From: Nitratireductor sp. | Lineage (GTDB): Bacteria > Pseudomonadota > Alphaproteobacteria > Rhizobiales > Rhizobiaceae | DNA: 64,000 bases | Assembly: GCF_017794765.1 (NCBI RefSeq) | Contig: NZ_CP051236.1 | Coordinates: 446,672-510,671 of the forward strand | Direction: 5' to 3' | Part shown: positions 25,955-33,503 of the stretch, one piece after another | How positions within the stretch are numbered: the stretch's first letter is position 1 | How the letters are laid out: every line of letters starts with the position of its first letter | Notes under the pieces: generated by a model | Told to the model about the DNA's origin: nothing | The model's database searches: none | The model's input: only the letters and a program-made list of their open reading frames with translations | Made by a program: the position numbers and the translations under genes

Positions 25955-26392
25955 TCATGCGTTTGCTGAGGCCAGGGATTCCCGAAGCGGCGGTTCATCG
26001 CCCGCGCGCGTACGGTCTATCTGTGCCACCGCCTGGGTAATCGCCGCAGTGAGCCCCGGCTTGTCTTCGCCGAATAGCGCCGGCTCGGCCCGCAGCTGAT
26101 CGAGGGACATTCCCTCGAACTCTTGATGTCTTTTAAACTTTGCAAAAACGGAGCGACCGCTCATGGTCAAAATGCGACGAACGGAAAGGTCCGGCGCGAT
26201 TACGACAATGGCGATCGCTCCGCGCTTCAGAAAGCGCCCGTGAAAGGCACCCGTTCCGACAAATCCGTCAGTGAATTTTTGCGTGATGCCCTTGAAGACA
26301 TCGGAGTAGTGCCGCATCTGCAGCCACACGCCGTAGGACTGCAATGCCCATACGACCGCGAGGAGCAAAAGCCCCCATTGCCATATTGCCAT
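25955..26392 (-). CDS. gutM: GutM family transcriptional activator
   Basis: 145 residues. A single N-terminal membrane helix (WGLLLLAVVWALQSYGVWLQ) is followed by FKGITQKFTDGFVGTGAFHGRFLKRGAIAIVVIAPDLSVRRI, the GutM pattern. In E. coli GutM activates the glucitol operon. Here it is the first gene of the PTS operon, ahead of srlA by 64 bases. The last 30 residues are extra compared with E. coli. Confidence 0.85.
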   Translation of the reverse strand: MAIWQWGLLLLAVVWALQSYGVWLQMRHYSDVFKGITQKFTDGFVGTGAFHGRFLKRGAIAIVVIAPDLSVRRILTMSGRSVFAKFKRHQEFEGMSLDQLRAEPALFGEDKPGLTAAITQAVAQIDRTRAGDEPPLRESLASANA

Positions 26393-26455
26393 CAGGCCGC
26401 TCCTCCCGAAACGCTCATCCCAAGCGCACGCACTGCAAACACCTTAATCCCGAAA

Positions 26456-26484
26456 CTAAGAACATTTGTTTTTTGAAATGTCAA
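26456..26484 (-). promoter_or_regulatory. Promoter and candidate operator of the PTS operon
   Basis: On the minus strand a perfect -35 TTGACA (26479-26484) is followed after 17 bases by a weak -10 TCTTAG (26456-26461). Within the spacer is the near-palindrome AACATTTGTT (26461-26470, plus-strand reading; AACA-N2-TGTT). The same layout is found ahead of the DRL operon. The operator is inferred to belong to the nearby SorC regulator. Confidence 0.5.
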
Positions 26485-26572
26485 ATTGTATATTCCCCTC
26501 AGCCTGAACGCGCAGCAAATTTGATTGGAACCGTTCTGCCGCGTGCTATTGTCCAGGCTAAGGAGTTCATCG

Positions 26573-27220
26573 TTGGATCTGGATTTCAAGAACGAACTTG
26601 CGGTCATGCCCGATCTGCGCCACCGGCTGCGCCAGTTGCGCTGGTTTCGCGCCACGTTTCGCGGCAACGCGAAAGCCGTAACGCAGCATTACGGCGTCGA
26701 GTTTGTAGTGAACGAGGAAAAGCTGACGCGAGTCTTTCTCGACTGGGTGGAAATGGTCGATGCTCACAAGGCCTATGCCCAGTTTGATCGGGCCGATTTC
26801 ATTATTTACTCTGCGGGTCTCGCTCTCAAGGAATTGATCCGCCACGCACCTGTCACCGTCGTCGGCGGGAGCACCGCGTCTCGCGATGCCGACAATGCCG
26901 AGATTGTGAAATTCTGGCCGGAGGGTTTTCTCTATACAAACTATTGTGTCTGCGCGATCGCTGCCATCTTCGAGCAGGAATTCGGCCAGGCACCGGGGCT
27001 CGACCACTGCGCCGACGATCTGCGTACATGGTGGTCTTATCGCGAAAACACGCGCGAGATGCCCGCCACAGCGGTCGCTTTTCTCGACCGGTTTCTCGGA
27101 GCGGAGCCCAACTGGGTTGCCCCCGACCTCGTGGAAGGGAGACTTGCCATGCGCTCAGCCATCGAGGCCGGACGGAAAAGCATCGACGCTCCTTCCATCT
27201 TCCCCGATCCGGCCAGCTGA
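26573..27220 (+). CDS. Unknown conserved-looking protein beside the PTS operon
   Basis: 215 residues if it starts at TTG 26573, which has a perfect AAGGAG seven bases upstream; ATG 26606 is an alternative giving 204 residues. I do not recognise a family. It is soluble and mixed alpha/beta, with WFRATFRGNAKAVTQHYGVEFV, FDRADFIIYSAGLALKELIRHAPV and the aromatic-rich WPEGFLYTNYCVCAIAAIFEQEFG. Divergent from the PTS operon and 57 bases ahead of the HAD phosphatase gene, it probably belongs to the same polyol system. Confidence 0.65.
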   Translation: MDLDFKNELAVMPDLRHRLRQLRWFRATFRGNAKAVTQHYGVEFVVNEEKLTRVFLDWVEMVDAHKAYAQFDRADFIIYSAGLALKELIRHAPVTVVGGSTASRDADNAEIVKFWPEGFLYTNYCVCAIAAIFEQEFGQAPGLDHCADDLRTWWSYRENTREMPATAVAFLDRFLGAEPNWVAPDLVEGRLAMRSAIEAGRKSIDAPSIFPDPAS

Positions 27221-27277
27221 AATTCAGCCCCGGCCATCTCCCTTTCACATCAGCTCTACGTCAATTCCGGAGTTTTC

Positions 27278-27964
27278 ATGAGCAAGCCCCTGATCATATT
27301 CGATTGCGACGGCGTCCTCGTCGACAGCGAACCGCTGGCCGCAATCGCCTATGAACGCGTCTACAAAAAGCATGGCCTCGCGCTGACCCGCGACGTCGTT
27401 TCCCAATGCATCGGCATGAAGCAGGCCGACATCATCCTTCGCATCAAGGAACTCACCGGACACGCCTTCCCTGCCCATGCCGAGGACGACATCTGGCTGG
27501 AGACAAAGGCGCTTCTGGAAGAAGAGCTGAAGCCAACACGCGACATCCTGCCATTTCTCCGTAACCTTGAAGCGGCCCGCTGTGTTGCGTCATCGTCATC
27601 CATGGAACGGATCGCGCTCAGCCTTGAAGTGGCCGGAATAGCAGAATTCTTTGCGGACAATGTCTTCAGCACATCAATGGTAGAGAACGGCAAGCCGGCT
27701 CCCGACATCTTTCTATTCGCAGCGAAAAAGCTGGGCGGCGAGCCGGTCTCCTCGGTAGTGATCGAGGATTCTCCCTTCGGTGTGCAGGGCGCTGTTGCCG
27801 CCGGCATGACTGCCATCGGTTTCACAGGGGGAAGCCATACCTTCGAGGGCCACGCCGAAAAGCTGCGGGCTGCCGGTGCTCATGCGATATGCGGAAGCTG
27901 GAACGCGGTGGAGGCCGAGCTGACCCGGCGCGGTTTCATCCGCGAGACCGTGGCGGATATGTAA
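27278..27964 (+). CDS. HAD-family sugar phosphatase (subfamily IA)
   Basis: 228 residues. Nucleophile motif I is FDCDGVLVDSEP (Asp at about residues 9 and 11), motif II falls at SSSS near residue 109, the motif III Lys is in GKPAPD, and motif IV is VIEDSPFG. The helical cap between motifs I and II is that of beta-phosphoglucomutase/phosphogluconate phosphatase types such as YieH. It would dephosphorylate a small sugar phosphate. Its position beside the PTS suggests relief of a dead-end or toxic polyol phosphate, or a real pathway step; no sorbitol-6-phosphate dehydrogenase is present here. Confidence 0.85.
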   Translation: MSKPLIIFDCDGVLVDSEPLAAIAYERVYKKHGLALTRDVVSQCIGMKQADIILRIKELTGHAFPAHAEDDIWLETKALLEEELKPTRDILPFLRNLEAARCVASSSSMERIALSLEVAGIAEFFADNVFSTSMVENGKPAPDIFLFAAKKLGGEPVSSVVIEDSPFGVQGAVAAGMTAIGFTGGSHTFEGHAEKLRAAGAHAICGSWNAVEAELTRRGFIRETVADM

Positions 27965-27965
27965 A

Positions 27966-28001
27966 GAAAAAGGCGCTGCCCGTGATGATCCAGGCAGCGC
28001 C
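27966..28001 (-). terminator. Terminator of the DRL-acetoin-dehydrogenase-like operon
   Basis: GGCGCTGCC (27972-27980) pairs perfectly with GGCAGCGCC (27993-28001). Read on the minus strand the stem is followed by TTTTTC, so it ends the operon coming from the right. It also lies just past the stop codon of the convergent HAD gene. Confidence 0.8.
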
Positions 28002-28135
28002 AGCTGACGCGGTCAAAGTTCCAGGGTTGTCCCCCGGTTACCCACCCCAATAGCGGCCCTCATCCAAAAATGAATGCAGACCGCTCCCCCTCCGCTGCCC
28101 CGGCCACGAGCCCCTCTGCCAGCCGGGGCCGCGTA

Positions 28136-29443
28136 TTACACCAGCATCGCCATCGGATTCTCGATGACCTTCTTGAAGGCGGCGAGGAGTTCAGCGCCAA
28201 GCGCACCGTCCACCGCCCGGTGATCGGTCGAAAGCGTCACCGACATCACCGTTGCAACCTTCACCTCGCCATCCTTCACCACGGGCCGCTGCTCGCCAGC
28301 ACCCACCGCAAGGATCGTCGCATGCGGCGGGTTGATGACGGCGGCGAAGTCCTTGATGCCGAACATGCCGAGATTGGAAACGGCCGTGTTGCCGCCCTGA
28401 TACTCTTCCGCCTTCAGCTTGCGCGAGCGCGCCCGCGCGGCCAGATCCTTCATCTCGTTGGAAATCGCCGACAGCGTCTTTTCGTCGGCGCGGCGGATGA
28501 TCGGCGTGATCAGGCCACCGGGGATCGACACGGCCACGCCCACATCGGCATGTTTGTGCTTCACCATGGCGCTCTCGGTCCAGGAGACATTGGCCTCCGG
28601 CACCATGGCAAGCGCTTTTGCGTGCGCCTTGATGACCATGTCGTTGACCGACAGCTTGTAGGCCGGCTTCTCGCCATCCTCGGTTTTCACCTTCGGCGCG
28701 GCCTCGTTCAGCTGCTTGCGCAGCGCCAGAAGCGCGTCGATCTCGCAGTCGAGCGTCAGGTAGAAATGTGGGACGGTGGATTTCGCCTCGACCAGACGGC
28801 GCGCGATGGTCTTGCGCATGCTGTCATGCGGGATCAGCTCGTAGGAGCCTTCCTCGAACAGTTTCATGACCTGATCGTCGGACATGGCCGGCTGTGCGGC
28901 GGGCGCTGCAGAAGGTGCTGCTTCGGCTGATTTCGCGCCACCATCCTTCGCCGCTGCTTCCACATCGGCCTTGACGATCCGCCCCTTCGGACCGGAGCCC
29001 GAAATGGCCGCAAGATCGAGCCCGGCTTCCTTCGCCAGACGGCGGGCAAGCGGGGAGGCGCGAACGCCTGCGGAAGAGGCAGTGACTTCGGCTGCGGGCG
29101 CAACGGGCGCGGCAGCCTCGACGGGAGCCAGCGCTTCAGCCTTTGCAGGCTCCTCGGCAACCGCTTCTGCCGGTGCGGAAGCCGGTGCATCGGCCACGGC
29201 CTCGCCTTCCTCATAGATCCAGGCAACAACCTCCCCGACGGCGATATCGACGCCTTCCTTGCCGGTGATGTTGCGCACGATGCCCGCGGCGGGAGAATCG
29301 ATCTCCATGGCCGCCTTGTCGGTCTCGATCTCGAACAGGAGATCGCCCTTCTTCACGGTCGCGCCTTCCTCGACATGCCAGGAAGAGATGCGGCCGGTCG
29401 CCATGTCCATGTCGACCTTGGGCAGGATGACTTCAACAGCCAT
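28136..29443 (-). CDS. Dihydrolipoamide acyltransferase (E2) of an acetoin-dehydrogenase-like complex
   Basis: 435 residues. Order: a lipoyl domain (about 1-78; lipoyl-Lys43 in ETDKAAMEID), an Ala/Pro/Glu-rich linker, the E3-binding domain (about 130-170; RASPLARRLAKEAGLDL), another linker, and the catalytic acyltransferase core ending with the active-site His in STDHRAVDGALG. It moves an acyl group from E1 via lipoate to CoA. Start 29443 lies one base after the E1beta stop codon. It is a conventional PDH-like E2, unlike the hydrolase-fused E2 of the second island. It is the last gene of the operon. Confidence 0.9.
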   Translation of the reverse strand: MAVEVILPKVDMDMATGRISSWHVEEGATVKKGDLLFEIETDKAAMEIDSPAAGIVRNITGKEGVDIAVGEVVAWIYEEGEAVADAPASAPAEAVAEEPAKAEALAPVEAAAPVAPAAEVTASSAGVRASPLARRLAKEAGLDLAAISGSGPKGRIVKADVEAAAKDGGAKSAEAAPSAAPAAQPAMSDDQVMKLFEEGSYELIPHDSMRKTIARRLVEAKSTVPHFYLTLDCEIDALLALRKQLNEAAPKVKTEDGEKPAYKLSVNDMVIKAHAKALAMVPEANVSWTESAMVKHKHADVGVAVSIPGGLITPIIRRADEKTLSAISNEMKDLAARARSRKLKAEEYQGGNTAVSNLGMFGIKDFAAVINPPHATILAVGAGEQRPVVKDGEVKVATVMSVTLSTDHRAVDGALGAELLAAFKKVIENPMAMLV

Positions 29444-29444
29444 G

Positions 29445-30455
29445 TCAGCGCGCTCCCGTGACGAGATCGCGGGCGGCCTTGACGATGCCGTCGACCTGCG
29501 GAACCGTCGCCTTCTCCAGCTCCGGATTGTAGGGGATCGGCGTCTCCGCGCCACCCAGGCGAACGACGGGGGCATCGAGATAATCGAAGGCCTCGCTCTC
29601 GGCGATCATGGCAGAGATTTCCGCCCCGACACCAAGCGTCTTGACGCCTTCATAAACGCACATCAGACGCGAAGTCTTGCAAACGCTCTCAATGATGGTC
29701 TGGCGATCCATCGGGCGGATGGTGCGCAGGTCAATCACCTCGACGTCAATGCCCTCTTCGGCAAGCTGCTTTGCGGCATCCAGCGACTTGTGCACCATAA
29801 TGGACGTGGCGACGATGGTGAGATCCGCGCCTTCGCGACGAACCTCGGCCTTGCCGATCGGCACCGTGTAATAGCCTTCCGGCACTTCGCCCTTCATCTT
29901 GTAGAGGAGCTTGTGCTCGTAGATCATCACCGGATCGGGATCCTCGATGGCCGCAAGCAGCATGCCCTTCGCATCGTGTGGAGTGGCTGGCTGGATGACC
30001 TTCAGGCCGGGCACATGGCCGAGCCACGCTTCAAGGCTCTGGCTGTGCTGTGCGGCAGCGCCCGTGCCGGAACCGGCCGGGAAGCGCATGACGACCGGCA
30101 CCGAAACGGCGCCGCCCAGCATGTAGCGCATCTTGGCGGCCTGGTTGACAATCTGCTCCATGGCAAGTGTGGCGAAATCGGAGAACTGGAATTCGAAGAT
30201 CGGACGCATGCCGGTGACAGCGGCACCGACTGCAACACCTGCGCCGCCCAGTTCCGAAATCGGCGTGTCCATGACACGGTCGGTGCCGAAACGCTCGACC
30301 AGATCGCCGGTGACCTGAAAAGCACCGCCATAAACGCCGATGTCCTCACCCATCAGGAACACGCGCTCATCACGCTCCATGGCAATGGCCATGGCTTCCT
30401 GGATCGCCTGCGCGTAGCTCAGTTCACGCGTGGCTGTCTCGACTTGCGCGTCCAT
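29445..30455 (-). CDS. Thiamine-dependent E1 beta subunit, acetoin/pyruvate dehydrogenase type
   Basis: 336 residues, transketolase-like pyrimidine-binding and C-terminal domains. Visible are [41 protein letters not shown], the QNAAK-type loop [12 protein letters not shown], and [10 protein letters not shown]. With E1alpha it forms an alpha2beta2 enzyme that decarboxylates a 2-oxo acid or cleaves an acyloin. It overlaps the E1alpha stop by one base (TGATG). There is no N-terminal lipoyl domain, unlike the true PDH E1beta of most rhizobia, which argues for a separate catabolic complex. Confidence 0.9.
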   Translation of the reverse strand: MDAQVETATRELSYAQAIQEAMAIAMERDERVFLMGEDIGVYGGAFQVTGDLVERFGTDRVMDTPISELGGAGVAVGAAVTGMRPIFEFQFSDFATLAMEQIVNQAAKMRYMLGGAVSVPVVMRFPAGSGTGAAAQHSQSLEAWLGHVPGLKVIQPATPHDAKGMLLAAIEDPDPVMIYEHKLLYKMKGEVPEGYYTVPIGKAEVRREGADLTIVATSIMVHKSLDAAKQLAEEGIDVEVIDLRTIRPMDRQTIIESVCKTSRLMCVYEGVKTLGVGAEISAMIAESEAFDYLDAPVVRLGGAETPIPYNPELEKATVPQVDGIVKAARDLVTGAR

Positions 30456-31495
30456 CAGGCCTGCTCCGTGTAGACGTATTTCTCAAGATTGGCGACCTCG
30501 GGCATCGGGCTTTCCTTGGCAAATTCGATGCCGGCCTCGATTTCCTTGCGGACCGATTCGCGGATCTCCTCGATCCCGTTCTGATCGATGACACCGAATT
30601 CCATAAGCTGCGATTCAAACGCCTCGATCGGATCGCGCTCGGTCATCCACTCCTCGATCTCTTCCTTGGTGCGGTAACGGTTGCGATCGCTCTTGGAATG
30701 GCCGCGATAACGATAGGTCTTGCATTCGATAAGCGTCGGACCCTCGCCATTGCGCGCGCGCTCGGTCGCGTCGTGCATCGCTTCGGCCACATCCGACACG
30801 ACATTGCCGTCGACGATCACGCCAGGCATCGCATAGGCGGAAGCACGGTCGGCAATGTTGGGAACCGCTGTCGCGCGGGCGACGGAAGTCGACATGCCAT
30901 AGCCATTGTTTTCGCACACGAAGATCACCGGCAGCTTCCAGATGGCCGCCATATTGAGCGCCTCGTGGAACGCGCCTTCGTTGTTTGCACCGTCTCCGAA
31001 GAAGCAGACGACAACATTGCCGGTCTTCATCTTCTTGGCGGTCAGCGCGGCGCCGACGGCAATCGGCAGACCGCCGCCGACAATGCCGTTTGCGCCGAGA
31101 TTGCCCGTCGACACATCGGCGATGTGCATGGAGCCACCACGGCCACGGCAATAGCCGGTGGTCTTGCCGAAGAACTCGGCGAACATGCGCGAAACATCAG
31201 CACCCTTGGCGATGCAGTGGCCATGGCCACGGTGCGTGGAGGTGATCTGGTCTTCATCGGAAAGCCCGAGGCAGATGCCGACAGCACTTGCCTCCTGGCC
31301 GATGGAAAGATGCATCGTGCCGTGGATCAGACCACGCATATAGCTTTCTTCCGCGCCTTCCTCGAACTGGCGGATCAGATACATCTTGCGCAGCGCATCG
31401 CGCAGCTTTTCCTGATCATAATGCCTGTAAATGAAAGGCTGGTTGGCGCCGTCTTTTTTCGCGGCACCCTTCTTGGCCGTGGCCGACATATTCAT
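30455..31495 (-). CDS. Thiamine-dependent E1 alpha subunit, acetoin-dehydrogenase type
   Basis: 346 residues. The segment [17 protein letters not shown] followed by [27 protein letters not shown] is the AcoA form; housekeeping PDH E1alpha has YRDHGH and HMFS at these places. The thiamine-diphosphate motif runs from GDGANNEG to ENNGYG. A Lys/Ala-rich N terminus of about 20 residues precedes the fold. Acetoin dehydrogenases cleave a methyl acyloin to an acetyl unit and an aldehyde. The gene starts 8 bases past the DRL stop. Substrate specificity is inferred. Confidence 0.9.
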   Translation of the reverse strand: MNMSATAKKGAAKKDGANQPFIYRHYDQEKLRDALRKMYLIRQFEEGAEESYMRGLIHGTMHLSIGQEASAVGICLGLSDEDQITSTHRGHGHCIAKGADVSRMFAEFFGKTTGYCRGRGGSMHIADVSTGNLGANGIVGGGLPIAVGAALTAKKMKTGNVVVCFFGDGANNEGAFHEALNMAAIWKLPVIFVCENNGYGMSTSVARATAVPNIADRASAYAMPGVIVDGNVVSDVAEAMHDATERARNGEGPTLIECKTYRYRGHSKSDRNRYRTKEEIEEWMTERDPIEAFESQLMEFGVIDQNGIEEIRESVRKEIEAGIEFAKESPMPEVANLEKYVYTEQA

Positions 31496-31503
31496 GCTCC
31501 TGT

Positions 31504-32820
31504 CTAGCCGTAAACGAGCTTGTCCTGACGCGCGCGCAGCTCGGCAATCTTCGAACCGGCCGGCGGCGCAGCATTCTCGGACGTGATGAGTTCACCCTTC
31601 TTGATGGGTTTGGTGACCTTGCCGCCCTGAAGTAGGCCGCAGGGTATCGCGCTGGAAGCGCGGGCTTCCGGCACCGTCATGATCCATGCACGGTAGCAGT
31701 ATTCCCCGATCGCATCGAGCGTATCGCCAGGCTGCATGTCCTTCTTGGCAACGGCACAAACCTCGGCAACCGGCTTGTCGAGCGGCACCATGTCCGGCTT
31801 GCCATAGAGCACCACGCGGGCGCAGGTGAGCGGCACTTCCAGCGAGGTCAGATGATAGGGACGATGGAAGGTGAAGTAAGGCCCCTTGCCCATCTTGAGA
31901 TCTTCCATACGCTCCGAAATACGCGGATGCGACATGTCGGCGACGACGAAGACGCCGGGCGCGACGCCCTTGCCGATGGAGTAATCCACCACGCCGACGC
32001 GCGAGAGCACGCCGCCATCCTTTTCCGGCACCAGCACGGAAGAAAGTTCATCGAGCGTGGCCTTGGGGCCATGCATGCCCGGCTTGTCCGGCACGAGACC
32101 GGTAGCGTTGGCAATGGCAGCCATCTCGACCATGGTCTTCGAACCATCGACGAACTCGACAAGCATGCGCACATTCATGTTGCGGCGCGCTGCTTCCTCG
32201 GCATAGTCGTCCGGGATCGCATCGATGTTGAGCGGGTTGTTCTTGCCCTTGCCGGCCGCCACAATGGGATGCCCCATGGCGGAGACGAACTCGATCAATT
32301 CCATACAGGAAGACGGCTCGTCGCCGGCGCCCAGAGAATAGGTCACGCCAAGACGATCGGCTTCGCTCTTGAGATAGGCGCCAATGGTCACATCCGCCTC
32401 GACATTCATCATGACGAGGTGCTTGCCGTGTTCCATGGCTTTGAGGCCAATCTCCGCGCCGACGGCCGGAACGCCTGTCGCATCGATCACGACATCGATC
32501 AGATCGTTTTCAAGAAGCAGGTCGGCATTGTTTGTGACGGCCACCTTGCCGCCTTCCATGGCCGTGGTCATGGCCGACTGGCTGTCCACTTCCTTGGCAT
32601 GGCCTTCTTCCTGATAGGCGATATCCACGGCACGGCTGGCCGCAGGCAGGTTCAGCTCCGAAATGGCGCCGATTTCGATACCCGGCATATGTGCGACGCG
32701 GGTGACGATATCGGTCCCCATTTCGCCAGACCCCACGAGGCCGATACGGATCGGCTTGCCGGATTTGGCCCGATCCTCAAGATCCCGGGCAAGACCGGTA
32801 AGCGCAACATTGGCAGACAT
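31504..32820 (-). CDS. DXR-like (DRL, COG4091) NAD(P)-dependent oxidoreductase with SAF domain
   Basis: 438 residues. The N-terminal Rossmann fold has IRIGLVGSGEMGTDIV at about residues 25-39, in the homoserine-dehydrogenase-like style. The middle holds SLGAGDEPSSCMELIEF and AAGKGKNNPLN. A SAF-like domain closes the protein (about 340-438). This is COG4091; the Brucella member DRL converts 1-deoxyxylulose 5-phosphate to 2-C-methylerythritol 4-phosphate. Other family members are untested and may act on related branched polyol phosphates. First gene of the operon with the E1/E2 genes. Family call firm, substrate inferred. Confidence 0.8.
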   Translation of the reverse strand: MSANVALTGLARDLEDRAKSGKPIRIGLVGSGEMGTDIVTRVAHMPGIEIGAISELNLPAASRAVDIAYQEEGHAKEVDSQSAMTTAMEGGKVAVTNNADLLLENDLIDVVIDATGVPAVGAEIGLKAMEHGKHLVMMNVEADVTIGAYLKSEADRLGVTYSLGAGDEPSSCMELIEFVSAMGHPIVAAGKGKNNPLNIDAIPDDYAEEAARRNMNVRMLVEFVDGSKTMVEMAAIANATGLVPDKPGMHGPKATLDELSSVLVPEKDGGVLSRVGVVDYSIGKGVAPGVFVVADMSHPRISERMEDLKMGKGPYFTFHRPYHLTSLEVPLTCARVVLYGKPDMVPLDKPVAEVCAVAKKDMQPGDTLDAIGEYCYRAWIMTVPEARASSAIPCGLLQGGKVTKPIKKGELITSENAAPPAGSKIAELRARQDKLVYG

Positions 32821-33155
32821 TTCTGACCACTCTCCCAGATGGACGTTTCCTCGACCCGAGGCTTATTGAACATCTGTTTTGGTGTCAATACGAATGTCCA
32901 TTCTTGGAGAATGCTCCACCGACCCGTCAGCGCCAGAGAGATCGCCGCGATGGAAGGAAGCTGCCCTGAAGGAAGGTGCAGATCGTAACATTCCAGGATT
33001 TGTGAACGCTCTGTTTCAAAATTACGATCTGACGAAACGAACAGTGGCTCCCTAAATGAGGAACCAGCAAGGGAATAACCCCATGCTGAAAGTAATATCA
33101 CACCCTTCTTGAAGGACATGTGAATGGCTTGTTGAAAGCTATCAGGAGTATTAAA
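32821..33155. other. Divergent intergenic region
   Basis: 335 bases between the DRL operon and the small secreted gene. Apart from the promoter element at 32860-32888 and the ribosome site AGGAG (33144-33148) of the next gene, nothing definite is seen. The right half is visibly AT-richer than its surroundings. Confidence 0.5.
32860..32888 (-). promoter_or_regulatory. Promoter and candidate operator of the DRL operon
   Basis: On the minus strand TTGACA (32883-32888) stands 62 bases before the start codon, with a poor -10. Just inside it is AACATCTGTT (32869-32878, plus-strand reading), the same AACA-N2-TGTT element as in the PTS promoter. The wider shared stretch is GAACAT(T/C)TGTTTT. Confidence 0.5.
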
Positions 33156-33401
33156 ATGAAAACTGTTCTTTCTGCCCTCGTTATTTCATCTTTCGTTGCC
33201 GCCCCCGCTTTTGCTGTTGAGCCTATCAAAGGAAGCATCAGCTTTGATGGACCTTCCCAGTCCACTCTCAGCAAAACTCCGGTTGGCTCTGTTCTTCAGC
33301 ACCAATTTACTTCGAACGGAAAAGATTATATCGAGATTTATGTTGTTGGCTCAGACGGTCGCCCGGAATTGGTAAGCCGTTCGGCCTCGAACAACAGCTA
33401 A
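33156..33401 (+). CDS. Small secreted protein of unknown function
   Basis: 81 residues. MKTVLSALVISSFVAAPAFA is a clean Sec signal peptide, leaving a mature protein of about 60 residues with VEPIKGSISFDGPSQSTLSKTPVGSVLQHQF and KDYIEIYVVGSDGRPELVSRS, likely beta-rich and with no cysteine. AGGAG lies seven bases before the ATG and a good terminator follows. Codon use is AT-richer than the neighbours (many TTT, TCT, AAA), suggesting a recent acquisition or high, specialised expression. I do not recognise the family. Confidence 0.75.
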   Translation: MKTVLSALVISSFVAAPAFAVEPIKGSISFDGPSQSTLSKTPVGSVLQHQFTSNGKDYIEIYVVGSDGRPELVSRSASNNS

Positions 33402-33422
33402 TGCTCGTAAAATCAATTTGAC

Positions 33423-33453
33423 AAAGGCCCGGAAATCACTCCGGGCCTTTTTC
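33423..33453 (+). terminator. Rho-independent terminator
   Basis: AAAGGCCCGGA (33423-33433) pairs with TCCGGGCCTTT (33440-33450) around AATCAC, followed by TT and then C. It ends the small secreted gene. Confidence 0.88.
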
Positions 33454-33503
33454 TATCCAGCGCCATCATTTCTGCTCGACCAATACCACTTTACAAGAGC
33501 ATG

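Noticed and set aside
21522-26392. Plain sorbitol utilisation operon
   Set aside because: No sorbitol-6-phosphate dehydrogenase gene is present in the window, and the co-regulated DRL operon points to a different polyol. Sorbitol cannot be excluded as a transported substrate.
28005-28070. Possible tRNA after the HAD gene
   Set aside because: The sequence near GGTCAAAGTTCCAGG slightly resembles a T-arm, but no acceptor stem or anticodon arm can be formed.
28136-31495. Labelling the three genes as the housekeeping pyruvate dehydrogenase
   Set aside because: E1alpha has the acetoin-dehydrogenase form of its motifs, E1beta lacks the N-terminal lipoyl domain typical of rhizobial PDH, and the operon begins with a DRL gene and shares a promoter type with a sugar PTS.
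32652-33119. Minus-strand frame running from upstream into the DRL gene
   Set aside because: It overlaps the DRL start in another frame and reads through the promoter element. It has no family-like sequence.
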